From: an uncultured Prevotellaceae bacterium
Lineage (GTDB): Bacteria > Bacteroidota > Bacteroidia > Bacteroidales > Bacteroidaceae
Direction of reading: 5' to 3'
Length of the DNA: 64,000 nt
Assembly: GCA_902774815.1 (NCBI GenBank)
Contig: CACYJV010000004.1
Coordinates: 57,172-121,171, forward strand
The translations under genes were made by a program, and so were the position numbers. The notes beneath the pieces were generated by a model, which saw only the letters and a list, made by a program, of their open reading frames with translations, was not told where the DNA came from and made no database searches. This document shows, piece by piece, positions 14,571 through 24,385 of this stretch (position 1 is its first letter; each line of letters begins with the position of its first letter).

Positions 14571-15299
14571 TCAGAAGAGTTGCTGGAGGATTGGGAGAGA
14601 ACGCAGTTCGGGGAAGGCGGGCACGTGGAGGCGGTAGTAGGTGAGGATGACCTCGGTGAAGCGGTTACGCTCGTCGCGCGAGAAGCGGAACAGGTGCATG
14701 GTGTCAAAGGTCATACGCATAAGGGTAACCACAAGCGCCGAGTCGGCAGCGCTAAGGAAATTGGCGTGCAAGGGTGGAAGCGACGTGAAGCTGCTGGCCT
14801 CGAGGTCGAAGAAAGCGCCTGGTACATAGCCTTCTAGATTGGGATAGAAGCCCACAAAACGCGAGAGTCGCAACATGAAGACAAGGTGGAAGTTGGCTGT
14901 CTTCATTGGCGTTGTGTTGGCATCGAGCCACAAAAGGCTACTCTCCACATAGCGAAAGAGTGGTAGATTGGGCTGCTCGTTGCGTGTGGCGTAGGTCAGG
15001 AATTCAGCCGTGAAGAGTGCCACGGAGAGTTTCGTGGCATCAAAGGGGATGCTGGTGTAGGCATTGGCCAGCCGTGCATCGCGCATGTGCTGCAGCTGAC
15101 GGTTGGGACGATGGTCAACTTGCAGTTCGAGAATGGAGAGTGGCTGAAAGAACTGCTTCTTGAGCCGTCCCTTTTGCGTCTTCGGAATACGACACATCGC
15201 CGACATGCGACCGAGTTGTTCGGTCAGCATGTCGACGATGAGCTGGTTCTCGCTGAACTTCACCGTGCGAAGTACGATGGCACGTGTGGTAGCGAGCAT
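14571..15299 (-). CDS. recO: DNA repair protein RecO
   Basis: A 242-residue protein with an N-terminal OB fold (RAIVLRTVKFSENQLIVDMLTE), a basic segment and a helical C-terminal domain, matching RecO, which loads RecA onto SSB-coated DNA with RecR. The zinc-binding cysteines of some RecO proteins are absent, as is common in this phylum. I use the ATG at 15299; a TTG one codon earlier is also possible. The ATG overlaps the ftsZ stop codon (TGATG), so recO is translated as the last gene of the division cluster. Confidence 0.88.
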   Translation of the reverse strand: MLATTRAIVLRTVKFSENQLIVDMLTEQLGRMSAMCRIPKTQKGRLKKQFFQPLSILELQVDHRPNRQLQHMRDARLANAYTSIPFDATKLSVALFTAEFLTYATRNEQPNLPLFRYVESSLLWLDANTTPMKTANFHLVFMLRLSRFVGFYPNLEGYVPGAFFDLEASSFTSLPPLHANFLSAADSALVVTLMRMTFDTMHLFRFSRDERNRFTEVILTYYRLHVPAFPELRSLPILQQLF

Positions 15300-16630
15300 C
15301 AAGCAAAGCTGATGAGACCCTGCACAGGCTCGGCATCGTCGCGCTGTTGTGCGGGTTTATTGCCGGCTGCCTGATTGCGAATCTCCTCCAACATCTGGCG
15401 TGTACGCTTGTAGGTCGGCGTGTTCTCAACGGCAAGGATGATATCCTCGTTGTCGAGGTCCTCGGGGCGGAACAGGAAGATGTGTGGGCGACGCTTGTAC
15501 TGCGTGTTGTTGCCATCCTTGCCATAATAGCGGCCGCGGCGTTCCTCACGCTCGGCACGTTTCTCCTCCTCCATGGCGATGCGATTAGCCTCCTCTTCGG
15601 TATGTTTCTTCAGATGGCCGCTCATGCCATCGACATCTTCGATACCGAAGCCAGTAGCCAGAATGGTGACCTTCACCTTCTCGCCCAGTTCGGGATCGAG
15701 GGCCAGTCCCCACTTCAGTTCGAAGTCCTCGCCGAACTTCAGCATGAAGTCGTTGACGTCGTTCATCTCGTCCATGGTCAGCCCGGGATTCTCCTTGCGT
15801 TCGCTGGCGAAGGAGATGGAGAGCAGGATGCGCTTGGAGTTGAACACATTGTTGTCGTTGAGCAACGGCGAGTTGAGAGCATCGTCGATAGCCTTCTTCA
15901 CGCGACCTTCGCCCTCACCATACCCTGTAGACATAATGGCTACACCACCATCCTTCAGCACGGTCTTCACGTCGTTGAAGTCGAGGTTGATGAGTCCATG
16001 GACGGTAATGATCTCGGCGATGGACTTTGCAGCCACGGAAAGGGTATCGTCGGCCTTGCCAAAGGCATCGAGCACGGTGAGATCAGGATAGATTTCACGC
16101 AGGCGTTCGTTGTTAATCACAAGCAGGGCATCGACATGCTTCGACATCTCCTCGACACCGTCGAGAGCCTGGTCAATCTTTCTCGGACCCTCGAAACGGA
16201 AAGGAATCGTAACGATACCGACGGTAAGGATACCGAGTTCCTTCGACACTTCAGCAATGACCGGAGCGGCACCAGTGCCGGTGCCACCGCCCATGCCAGC
16301 GGTGATGAAGGCCATGCGTGTGCCATCGGAGAGCATGTTGCGAATGTCTTCGATACTCTCTTGTGCGGCCTGACGAGCTTTCTCGGGCTTGTTGCCTGCA
16401 CCAAGACCTTCCTTACCCAACTGCAAATGCACAGGTACGGGCGAGTCGTTGAGTGCCTGATTGTCGGTGTTGCAGAGCACGAAGGTGACATCGTGGATAC
16501 CTTCGCGATACATGTGGTTAACGGCATTGCCGCCGCCACCGCCTACGCCGATGACTTTGATGATGCTTTTATCTTTCTCGGGCTCATCGAAATCGATGAT
16601 GCCAGGAGTATTGTTGGTGAGATCTAACAT
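15299..16630 (-). CDS. ftsZ: Cell division GTPase FtsZ
   Basis: A 443-residue tubulin homologue that forms the division ring. The phosphate-binding GGGGGNAVNHM is near residue 27, the tubulin signature GMGGGTGTGAAPV near 112, and the T7 loop NLDFNDV near 212. After the globular core (about residue 330) comes a charged linker, then a conserved tail region with DNEDIILAVE and a final GLISFA. The tail is where FtsA and other partners would bind. It follows ftsA with a 132-bp gap filled by heptad repeats and overlaps recO by one base. Confidence 0.97.
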   Translation of the reverse strand: MLDLTNNTPGIIDFDEPEKDKSIIKVIGVGGGGGNAVNHMYREGIHDVTFVLCNTDNQALNDSPVPVHLQLGKEGLGAGNKPEKARQAAQESIEDIRNMLSDGTRMAFITAGMGGGTGTGAAPVIAEVSKELGILTVGIVTIPFRFEGPRKIDQALDGVEEMSKHVDALLVINNERLREIYPDLTVLDAFGKADDTLSVAAKSIAEIITVHGLINLDFNDVKTVLKDGGVAIMSTGYGEGEGRVKKAIDDALNSPLLNDNNVFNSKRILLSISFASERKENPGLTMDEMNDVNDFMLKFGEDFELKWGLALDPELGEKVKVTILATGFGIEDVDGMSGHLKKHTEEEANRIAMEEEKRAEREERRGRYYGKDGNNTQYKRRPHIFLFRPEDLDNEDIILAVENTPTYKRTRQMLEEIRNQAAGNKPAQQRDDAEPVQGLISFA

Positions 16631-16762
16631 GATTATTTACGATTTACGGATTTACTATTTTGCCGATCGGTCCGCAGGAACGCTTTCATAACGCAGTGGA
16701 GAAAGAACCACGGATGTCACGGATGGTAATCATAATTATCAATTATCAATTATCAATTTTCC
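16631..16762. repeat. Two heptad arrays between ftsA and ftsZ
   Basis: The gap holds TTACGAT-type heptads at 16631-16660 and four ATCAATT-type heptads at 16731-16760, the latter preceded by GGTAATCATAATT, the same motif found at the inner edge of the arm at 3157-3196. Between them is the repeat-like ACCACGGATGTCACGGATG (16708-16726). No promoter consensus is evident, so ftsZ is probably read through from ftsA. Confidence 0.75.
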
Positions 16763-18214
16763 CTACTCCTCTTCGGCCATGATGTCCTTACCAAACTTCT
16801 TCAAGCCACGGAGAGCCTTGTTCCAGAAACTGTTCTCGCGCTTCTCGCGACGAAGACGTTCCTCTTCGTCGGCCTGACGCTGGCGTTCGGCCTCTTCCTC
16901 TTCTTCACGGCGACGGCGGGCTTCCTCTTCAGCCTTCTTCTTCTCTTCTTCCGTCTGCACGATACCGCGGCCACTAATCTCGTTGATGGCACGTGGTGGC
17001 TTGTGACTGTTGTCGCCAACAGTAGCAGGCTGATCGCCTGTACCACCGAAGAGGTCGTTGGTGATTTCCTCACCAGCACAATTCATGTCGCCCTTCTCAA
17101 GCAATCCGAGCACCGTATTCATGGTGGCGTCATGAGCCGTGATTTCTGCCTGGCTGGCATTGATGGTGGGCAAGATGAAGCGGGCCACACGAATCTTCTC
17201 AATATGGGTATGGTTGCGGAAAGCGCGCTCGATGTTGCGCATGTTGCTGCCACCACCCGTGAGGATAATGCCTCCAAGGAGTTTGTCAATGTACTCGTTA
17301 GGCACCTGGAACCATACGTTCTCCACGATTTCCTGCAAACGGCCTTCGACGATGTTGATGAAATCGCGGCTGAGAATGTCGCGATCCTGATCAATAGTGA
17401 GACGCAGGGTGTTGTCTATGTCGCTGTTCTCGGTATATGCGCTGGCATACTTGATCTTCATGCGTTCAGCATCGCGCTCCTCCATCTGAAGGGTTGCAAT
17501 ATCCTTGGTAATGTTGTTGCTACCAAGAGGAATGACGGCCAGATGACGGAGAATGTTCTTATAGTAGACGCTGACCGTAGTGGTGTCGGCACCAAGGTCG
17601 ACAAGTACACAACCAGAACGTTTTTCACCTTCGCTGAGTACGCTATCGGCCATTGCCAGAGGTGCCAGATACATGTCGGCAATGGCAATGCCAGCCTGCT
17701 CGAAGCACTTGTTGAGGTTGCGATAGAAGGCCTTACGCCAGAGGATGTTCAAGAAGTTGCCTTCGAGCCTTGAGCACTGGATGCCCACAGCATCGAGCTG
17801 ATACTGCTGGTCGACCTTATACTCCTGCGTGGCAGCGTCGAGTATCTCCTGTTCAGGATAGGTCATATTACGATTGGCATCCATCAACTCGTTGATCATG
17901 TCCTGCGTGACGACAGTAGGCTCAGTAAACTCCTTCACGATGACATTCTTCATCGAGCGGATGCTCTGACCGCCCACGCCGACATAGACATAGGCGATTT
18001 TCGATTTCAGTGCCGTCTCCATTTTTTTGATGATGTTGGTCAGGCACATTACTGTCTTGTCAATGTTGTAGACCACACCTTTGCGAATGCATGTGGTGGA
18101 GTCCTCCTTGACGACAGCTAGAATGGAAATGCTGCCGTCGAGATTCTTTCTTCCTGCGATACCGGTTATCTTCGATGAACCGAGTTCGATTGCTACGATA
18201 AACTCCTTTGGCAT
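16763..18214 (-). CDS. ftsA: Cell division protein FtsA
   Basis: A 483-residue actin-like protein that ties FtsZ to the membrane. The N-terminal phosphate loop is IELGSSKITGIAG, and later actin-type motifs are LVDLGADTTTVSVY and GGIILTGGGSNMRNI. The C-terminus is extended: about 50 residues of almost continuous Arg, Glu and Lys (RRREEEEEAERQRQ-like), then SFWNKALRGLKKFGKDI, which forms the amphipathic membrane-targeting helix. E. coli FtsA is about 420 residues, so this charged linker is an addition. It follows ftsQ, with a heptad array in the gap. Confidence 0.95.
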   Translation of the reverse strand: MPKEFIVAIELGSSKITGIAGRKNLDGSISILAVVKEDSTTCIRKGVVYNIDKTVMCLTNIIKKMETALKSKIAYVYVGVGGQSIRSMKNVIVKEFTEPTVVTQDMINELMDANRNMTYPEQEILDAATQEYKVDQQYQLDAVGIQCSRLEGNFLNILWRKAFYRNLNKCFEQAGIAIADMYLAPLAMADSVLSEGEKRSGCVLVDLGADTTTVSVYYKNILRHLAVIPLGSNNITKDIATLQMEERDAERMKIKYASAYTENSDIDNTLRLTIDQDRDILSRDFINIVEGRLQEIVENVWFQVPNEYIDKLLGGIILTGGGSNMRNIERAFRNHTHIEKIRVARFILPTINASQAEITAHDATMNTVLGLLEKGDMNCAGEEITNDLFGGTGDQPATVGDNSHKPPRAINEISGRGIVQTEEEKKKAEEEARRRREEEEEAERQRQADEEERLRREKRENSFWNKALRGLKKFGKDIMAEEE

Positions 18215-18247
18215 AATGCTATTTTTATATTTACTATTTACTTATTT

Positions 18248-18309
18248 ATAATTGACTATTAACCTTTCATCCTTCGTCCTTAATCTTTCATCCTTCATCC
18301 AACCATCCA
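18248..18309. repeat. Heptad array between ftsQ and ftsA
   Basis: About nine 7-bp units of the types ACCTTTC, ATCCTTC and ATCTTTC run up to the ftsQ stop codon at 18310. The period holds throughout, although individual bases differ between units. Confidence 0.8.
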
Positions 18310-19101
18310 TCATCTGCGCTTACAAATAATCTGGTTGTCGAACTCAAGATTGATGCTACTGTACTTGTTCCAGCCAGCCTGCGAGAGACCGTAGCGATAG
18401 AACTTCTCCAGACGGGTGAGTTTCAGCTTCAGGAACTCATCAATTTGACGAGCCACCTCACTCTTAGTCTTACCTTCTGGCAGCGGGCCCAAGATGATGA
18501 TGTGGTTACCCACACGAGGCACAAGTTCAATGGTGTGGTCGGCAAGCACATTGATCTGTTCTATCTGGTTGCTCCACAGTTGATTGGCCATGAGACTCTT
18601 GCTCAGGGGTGATATATAGTTGGCTGCGAACTGGCGGCTGATGTTTCCCGTAGCGATGATGAGATCGCTGGTATAGTGGGAGTTAGGCATGACGCGATCG
18701 TTATCGTCGAGATAGTAGTCATCGCCATTCTGAGCCTTGATGCGTACGAGCGGCAGACGCTGAGTGATGCTGATGTTGACATGGCCATCCTGTGTCTTGA
18801 AACATTCGGCGGTCTGCACGAACGGACTTGTCTTCAGCGTCTCTTCAATCTTACGGGCATCGACATAGCGCATCGGTTTGTTGAGGGGATAGAGGTGGGT
18901 GGTCTCCAGTCGTTTCTTGATTTCCTTCGTATTGATGAAGCCATTCGTAGTCTCATCGGCAATATTGATGACCACCTTCGTGCAGACATGAGCTGTCTCG
19001 TCAGGCTTGTTGAAAGCCGTGAACGCAAGCACGAGGTAGGCGGCAAGCACCACGTCGGCTATGATGGTGAGGGTCTTCTTCCAGTTGATTCTTATCTTCA
19101 T
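18310..19101 (-). CDS. ftsQ: Cell division protein FtsQ
   Basis: A 263-residue bitopic protein. It has a short cytoplasmic start, one membrane segment (about 12-32), then a POTRA-like region (about 40-115: VVINIADETTNGFINTKEIKKRL) and a beta domain. The position between murC and ftsA fits FtsQ, which recruits FtsL and FtsB to the divisome. Sequence conservation in this family is low, so gene order carries much of the weight. Confidence 0.9.
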   Translation of the reverse strand: MKIRINWKKTLTIIADVVLAAYLVLAFTAFNKPDETAHVCTKVVINIADETTNGFINTKEIKKRLETTHLYPLNKPMRYVDARKIEETLKTSPFVQTAECFKTQDGHVNISITQRLPLVRIKAQNGDDYYLDDNDRVMPNSHYTSDLIIATGNISRQFAANYISPLSKSLMANQLWSNQIEQINVLADHTIELVPRVGNHIIILGPLPEGKTKSEVARQIDEFLKLKLTRLEKFYRYGLSQAGWNKYSSINLEFDNQIICKRR

Positions 19102-19143
19102 GAACTCTTTGCTTCTTACTATGTGGGGTGTGAGGAGACCTGC

Positions 19144-20526
19144 CTATGGCTTCTTGGCCTCAAGGATCTTGGTAATCTGTGGCACGAGATTATCGAGGTC
19201 ACCTGCACCAAGCACCACGAGAACGTCGAAATCACGGCTCTTTACCAGCGGCAACACCTCGTCGAGGCTGATCATGCTACGCTCCATGTCCGGACGGAGA
19301 TTGTCGTAGATCAACTTAGACGTCACTCCGGGAATGGGTTGCTCACGGGCTGGGTAGATATCGCAAAGGATAACCTCGTCGAGCAGGCTCAGTGCATCGG
19401 CAAACTCGCGATAGAAATCGCGGGTTCGTGTATAGAGATGCGGCTGGAAGATAGCCGTAATCTTACGATGCTGATAGAGTTGCCGAATGCTACGAGCACT
19501 TGCAAGGATTTCCTTCGGATGGTGAGCGTAGTCGGAAAGGAATACATGGCGTTGGTCTTTCAGCTTGAAGTCGAAGCGACGGTCAACGCCGCGATAGGTT
19601 TTCATGCCATAACGAAGTTCCTCAGCTGTGCAACCAGCCAGTTGTGCCATGGCCATGGCTGCCACGCCATTCTCGATGTTGATAGGCACAGGATGCCCTA
19701 ACCATACATTGTCGACATTCTCGATGGGCGACACGAAGTCGAACACGATCTCGCCATTGTCAATGCGGATGTTGGCAGCATGGAAGTCGCCTTCCTTAAG
19801 ACTGTAATCGTAAGTGCGAACACCTTCAGGCACGTCGGGCTGCATCTCCAGTCCACGATGGATGATGAGCGCCCCACCCTGCTGGATGAGCGTTGTATAG
19901 TGGCGGAAACTTTCGAGATAGGCTTCCTTTGTGCCGTAGATATCGAGATGGTCGGGGTCGGTCGAGGTGATGACAGTCATCCATGGGCGCAGCCAGTGGA
20001 AGGAACGGTCAAACTCATCGGCTTCGATAACCACATAATCGCTATTGTCGGAGAGCAGATAGTTAGTGCCGTAGTTCTTGGTAATGCCACCGAGGAAAGC
20101 ATTGCATTCCACATGGCTTTGGTGAAGAATATGGGCACACATCGCCGACGTGGTAGTCTTGCCATGCGTACCTGCCACACAGAGTCCCTTGTGCATACGG
20201 GTAAGGATGCCCAACACCTGAGCACGCTTCTGCACCTCGAAACCTCCTTCACGGAAGAAAATAAGTTCCTTATGGTCGGCAGGTACGGCAGGTGTATAGA
20301 CGACAAGGCATGACTCGGGTTTCTTACAGGCGTGAGGTATCTCGCTGACGTTCTCCTCATAATGTAGCAGCATGCCTTCCTTCTCCAGACGCCGTGTCAG
20401 CTCAGAGGGAGTCTTATCATAGCCTGCCACCACCATGCCACGATGCATGAAGTAGCGGGCGATGGCACTCATGCCGATTCCACCAGCACCAATGAAATAT
20501 ACAGCTTTTATATCTTTCAGTTCCAT
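19144..20526 (-). CDS. murC: UDP-N-acetylmuramate--L-alanine ligase
   Basis: A 460-residue Mur ligase that adds L-alanine to UDP-MurNAc, the first peptide step of peptidoglycan synthesis. The Rossmann motif GAGGIGMS is at 13-20, the ATP loop GTHGKTTTSAM at 119-129, and the C-terminal domain has YAHHPKEI, typical of MurC. The length is normal. A 20-bp gap separates it from murG upstream and 42 bp from ftsQ downstream, so it sits within one operon. Confidence 0.96.
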   Translation of the reverse strand: MELKDIKAVYFIGAGGIGMSAIARYFMHRGMVVAGYDKTPSELTRRLEKEGMLLHYEENVSEIPHACKKPESCLVVYTPAVPADHKELIFFREGGFEVQKRAQVLGILTRMHKGLCVAGTHGKTTTSAMCAHILHQSHVECNAFLGGITKNYGTNYLLSDNSDYVVIEADEFDRSFHWLRPWMTVITSTDPDHLDIYGTKEAYLESFRHYTTLIQQGGALIIHRGLEMQPDVPEGVRTYDYSLKEGDFHAANIRIDNGEIVFDFVSPIENVDNVWLGHPVPINIENGVAAMAMAQLAGCTAEELRYGMKTYRGVDRRFDFKLKDQRHVFLSDYAHHPKEILASARSIRQLYQHRKITAIFQPHLYTRTRDFYREFADALSLLDEVILCDIYPAREQPIPGVTSKLIYDNLRPDMERSMISLDEVLPLVKSRDFDVLVVLGAGDLDNLVPQITKILEAKKP

Positions 20527-20546
20527 GATTACTTCTCAGTTCCTTT

Positions 20547-21659
20547 CTACTTGTTTTCAGCCAGTCGCAACACCTCGTCGGCAATGATGTCTGCCGAATT
20601 GGGAAGCGCCAGCTTCAGTATGTTCTCTCTCAACGATGCCAGACGACCGTCGTTAGTGACCGTTTCAATGGCCAATGGCAGCAGCGTCTGGGGTGCATCA
20701 GCATCCTTCACGTAGAGGGCGGCCTGCTTATTGACGAGTGCCATGGCATTTTTGGTCTGATGATCTTCAGCCACATTGGGGCTGGGCACAAGGATGACAG
20801 CCTTTCCAATGAGGCAGAACTCCGAGATGGAGCTGGCTCCGGCACGACTAATGACCAAGTCGGCAGCCTTATAGGCTGTACCCATATCGCTGATGAAGTC
20901 TGTCACCTTCAAATTGTCGGGACATCCCACCTGACGAAGTTGCTCGGCAATCTGGGCACTATAGTATTTTCCTGTCTGCCAAATGAACTGCACATCGCTC
21001 TGACGAACCAAGTCAAGATGTTGCAGGACACTTTCGTTAATGGTACGAGCCCCCAGGCTACCACCCACGAGCAGGATGGTTTTCTTTGCAGGATCGAACC
21101 CAAACGAACGTACTGCCTCTTCATGGGAGATCGTCGTTTCGAGCAAGGCCTGACGTACAGGATTGCCCGTCATCATGATGCGGTCGGCAGGGAAGAAGCG
21201 TTCCATTCCCTCGTAGGCCACGCATATTTTCTTTGCTGTCTTACCCAGTATCTTATTGGTCTTGCCTGCAAAGGAATTCTGCTCCTGAATGAGGCAGGGA
21301 ATTCCACGTGAAGCAGCGGCCTTCAACGTGGGGAAACTGGCATAGCCTCCCACACCCACTGCTGCCATAGGACGAAAGTCCTTCAGGATACGTTTGACCA
21401 TACGGTCGCTCTTCCACATCTTGAAAGGCAGGGTGATGTTCTTCAACAGGTTGGAACGGTTGAAGCCACAAATAGGCAGGCCTTTGATTTCGTAGCCGGC
21501 AGCCGGCACACGTTGCATCTCCATGCGGCCCTCTGCACCTACAAACAGGATTTTAGCATCGGGACGCTTTGCCTTGATGGCATTGGCTATGGAAACAGCG
21601 GGGAAAATGTGTCCGCCGGTACCACCGCCACTTATGATGATTCTAAGTTCGTTCTCCAT
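20547..21659 (-). CDS. murG: Lipid II synthase (UDP-GlcNAc transferase) MurG
   Basis: A 370-residue GT28 glycosyltransferase that adds GlcNAc to lipid I on the inner face of the membrane. The N-terminal GGGTGGHIFPAVSIA (12-26) and the second glycine-rich GGSLGARTIN are both present, as is the UDP-binding SRAGASSISEF segment. The 74-bp gap upstream, to ftsW, contains a TATTTTTG element on the minus strand (21673-21680) without a clear -33 box, so an internal promoter is possible but weak. Confidence 0.96.
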   Translation of the reverse strand: MENELRIIISGGGTGGHIFPAVSIANAIKAKRPDAKILFVGAEGRMEMQRVPAAGYEIKGLPICGFNRSNLLKNITLPFKMWKSDRMVKRILKDFRPMAAVGVGGYASFPTLKAAASRGIPCLIQEQNSFAGKTNKILGKTAKKICVAYEGMERFFPADRIMMTGNPVRQALLETTISHEEAVRSFGFDPAKKTILLVGGSLGARTINESVLQHLDLVRQSDVQFIWQTGKYYSAQIAEQLRQVGCPDNLKVTDFISDMGTAYKAADLVISRAGASSISEFCLIGKAVILVPSPNVAEDHQTKNAMALVNKQAALYVKDADAPQTLLPLAIETVTNDGRLASLRENILKLALPNSADIIADEVLRLAENK

Positions 21660-21733
21660 TGATTATAAAGTGCAAAAATAAAGAAATATTTTGTCAATCT
21701 ATCATTTTTTACCAATTATTTTAGGCCAAAGCC

Positions 21734-23011
21734 TCAACTTACTGCCACTACAGGTTTTAGACGAGATTGGACGGGTTCGTCTTTCTTCTTGGCAGAACGG
21801 CTCACACTGAGGATGGCACCCACATAGATACAGTTGATCATGGTAGAGGTTCCACCCTTACTGACTAGTGGTAATGGCTGACCTGTGACAGGTGCCAAGC
21901 CTACTGCAACACACATATTGAACAGTGCTTGCGTGACCAGCAACAGTGCAAGTCCCATGGCCAGAAAAGCCGGGAAGTTGTTCTCGCATCGGTTAGCAAT
22001 GCGCCCTGTACGGAAAAGTAGGATGATATATAGCATCGCCACGAAGACGGCACCGACAATGCCCATTTCCTCAATGATGATGGCATAGATGAAGTCGGAG
22101 AAGGCCTGCGAGAGGAAGTCGCGCTCAACCGAGTTGCCAGGCCCCTTACCAACGACATTGGATGAGGCAATGGCAATGTTGGCATGCGAGGTCTGTGCAT
22201 CTTTGTTCAGGTCAACATCGGCTGGTGCCACGTAGCTATGGTCGGCGAACTTCAAGACGCGTGACTTCCAAGTACCGAAGCGATGGAAAACCTTCTCAAC
22301 GGCACTCTGTCGCACGTTTTCAACCTTCTCGGTCTGCTCTACGAGTGTCTGGTTGTCGGCAGGGGTTTTCGACGAGGCAGAACCAAACACCATAATCATC
22401 AAAAAGAAGACTACACCCAACAGCATCACAACGCCCAATAGCTTGCCCAATTGCTGCATAGGCACACGACCAAGAATCATCATCATGAAGATGACCACAC
22501 AGATGAGTGCTGCCGTGGAGAAGTTTTCGACCAAGATAAGGGGCACAATAAAGGCACAGACGATGAGGATGTACTTGAAGGCATGGCGATCGGCACCATT
22601 CTCTGTCTGCATGGCACTGAGTATCTGTGCAGTAGCAAGCACCAAGGCACCCTTTGCGATTTCCGATGGCTGGAATTTCAGTCCCATGAAGCCAACCCAA
22701 CGCGATGCGTCATTGGCATCATGCCCATCGACCAATGCCCAAATGAGCATGAGCACCGAGAGGATAAGCAGGAAGGGCGTTACTATCTTGAAATACTTGC
22801 ACTTGATGTTGAGCGTCACTACCATGCAGAAAATGCCCATTAGGAGGATACCCAGATGCTTCATCACAGGTGCAAGATAGCTTCCACCTTTGTAGGTCAG
22901 CTGCGACGAAGCCGAATAGACTTCGATGACGCTGATGATGCAAAGGAAGAAGAAGACCATCCAAATGACCTTGTCGCCTTTGAAGATATTGTTTAGAGTC
23001 TTATTGATCAT
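21734..23011 (-). CDS. ftsW: Peptidoglycan polymerase FtsW
   Basis: A 425-residue SEDS-family membrane protein, with about ten membrane segments and a large extracellular loop (about 200-290). The conserved end GLAPVTGQPLPLVSKGGTSTMIN is present, with GTSTM in place of the more usual GGTS-S form. FtsW polymerises lipid II at the septum together with FtsI. The C-terminus is short and basic. It sits between murD and murG, as in most division clusters. Confidence 0.95.
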   Translation of the reverse strand: MINKTLNNIFKGDKVIWMVFFFLCIISVIEVYSASSQLTYKGGSYLAPVMKHLGILLMGIFCMVVTLNIKCKYFKIVTPFLLILSVLMLIWALVDGHDANDASRWVGFMGLKFQPSEIAKGALVLATAQILSAMQTENGADRHAFKYILIVCAFIVPLILVENFSTAALICVVIFMMMILGRVPMQQLGKLLGVVMLLGVVFFLMIMVFGSASSKTPADNQTLVEQTEKVENVRQSAVEKVFHRFGTWKSRVLKFADHSYVAPADVDLNKDAQTSHANIAIASSNVVGKGPGNSVERDFLSQAFSDFIYAIIIEEMGIVGAVFVAMLYIILLFRTGRIANRCENNFPAFLAMGLALLLVTQALFNMCVAVGLAPVTGQPLPLVSKGGTSTMINCIYVGAILSVSRSAKKKDEPVQSRLKPVVAVS

Positions 23012-23035
23012 GTTTCGCTTACAGCTTTGAGTGGG

Positions 23036-24367
23036 TTAGAGATTACGAACCAGCGTCTTGAACTGGTCGCCACGGTCTTCCATGTTCTTGAACAGGTCGA
23101 ACGAGGCACAGCAGGGTGAAAGCAGAACAGTATCGCCAGGACGAGCCATCTCGTAGCAGGCCTCAACACAGTCTTTCATAGAATGGACATCGCGCACGGG
23201 AATGCCTATGCCATCGAAGTTGTCGTGCAGTTTCTGATTGTCGGCACCTAAATAGACCAATCCAACGCACTTCTTCCTGATGAGTGGTTTGATGGGCTCG
23301 TAGTCGTTGCCCTTGTCCTTGCCACCTATAATGAGGATAGTAGGAGTCTTCATACTCTCGAGGGCATACCAACAGGCGTCTACATTGGTGGCTTTCGAAT
23401 CGTTAATGTATTCAACACCACGCACACGACACACTTTTTCCAACCTATGCTCCACACCAGGGAAGTCGCTCAGACTCTTGCGAATAACATCCTTGCGTAT
23501 GCCAGCAATATTGGCCGCCAGTCCTGCGGCCAGTGAATTATAGACATTATGCGTGCCTGTCAGGGACAGTGACTCCTGCTCCATGTTGAAAGGCGTTGGA
23601 TATTCCAGTTTATATTGTCCTTCCTCGATATAGCCTATGATGCCTTTTTGCTTCAAAAGCGAGAAAGGACACTGCACGGCCTTGATGTCGTACTTCTTCA
23701 GCTCACGGCTGATGATGGGATCATCGGCCCAATAGATGAATGCATCGTCTTCGGTCTGGTTCTGCAAAATGCGCATCTTGGCATCAACATAGTTCTGCAT
23801 CTTGAAGTCATAGCGATCCAAATGGTCAGGCGTGATATTGAGTAGCACAGCAATGTTGGCACGGAAGTCGTACATATTGTCGAGTTGGAACGACGAGAGT
23901 TCGATGATGTAGTATTCGTGGGGTTCTTCAGCCACCTGCAACGCCAGCGAATGGCCAATGTTACCAGCCAGACCGGCATCGTAGCCAGCTGACTTGAAGA
24001 TGTGGTAGATGAGACTAGTGGTGGTTGTCTTTCCATTGGAGCCTGTGATGCAGATCATCTTCGACGTAGTATAGCGACCTGCAAACTCTATCTCGCTGAT
24101 GATGGGAATGCCTGCTGCGATGGCCTTTGCCACCATGGGTGCCGTATCGGGAATACCGGGACTCTTGATGATCTCGGTGGCATTCATAATCAGTTTCTCT
24201 GTATGCTGACCTTCCTCCCAAGCTATGCCACGTTGATCGAGCATTGCCTTGTATTTATCCTTGATGCCCGACATGTCGCTGACGAACACATCGAAGCCCT
24301 GTTTCTTTGCCAGTGCTGCAGCGCCAACACCACTTTCGGCTGCGCCTAAAACGACTATTCTCTTCAT
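23036..24367 (-). CDS. murD: UDP-N-acetylmuramoylalanine--D-glutamate ligase
   Basis: A 443-residue Mur ligase that adds D-glutamate. The N-terminal GAAESGVGAAALA (8-20) is the MurD-type UDP-binding fold, the ATP loop GSNGKTTTTSL is at 109-119, and the later motif EYINDSKATNVDA is characteristic of MurD. The length is normal. It is 24 bp upstream of ftsW and 18 bp downstream of mraY. Confidence 0.97.
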   Translation of the reverse strand: MKRIVVLGAAESGVGAAALAKKQGFDVFVSDMSGIKDKYKAMLDQRGIAWEEGQHTEKLIMNATEIIKSPGIPDTAPMVAKAIAAGIPIISEIEFAGRYTTSKMICITGSNGKTTTTSLIYHIFKSAGYDAGLAGNIGHSLALQVAEEPHEYYIIELSSFQLDNMYDFRANIAVLLNITPDHLDRYDFKMQNYVDAKMRILQNQTEDDAFIYWADDPIISRELKKYDIKAVQCPFSLLKQKGIIGYIEEGQYKLEYPTPFNMEQESLSLTGTHNVYNSLAAGLAANIAGIRKDVIRKSLSDFPGVEHRLEKVCRVRGVEYINDSKATNVDACWYALESMKTPTILIIGGKDKGNDYEPIKPLIRKKCVGLVYLGADNQKLHDNFDGIGIPVRDVHSMKDCVEACYEMARPGDTVLLSPCCASFDLFKNMEDRGDQFKTLVRNL

Positions 24368-24385
24368 GTTGTCTGTTCTCCTTTT

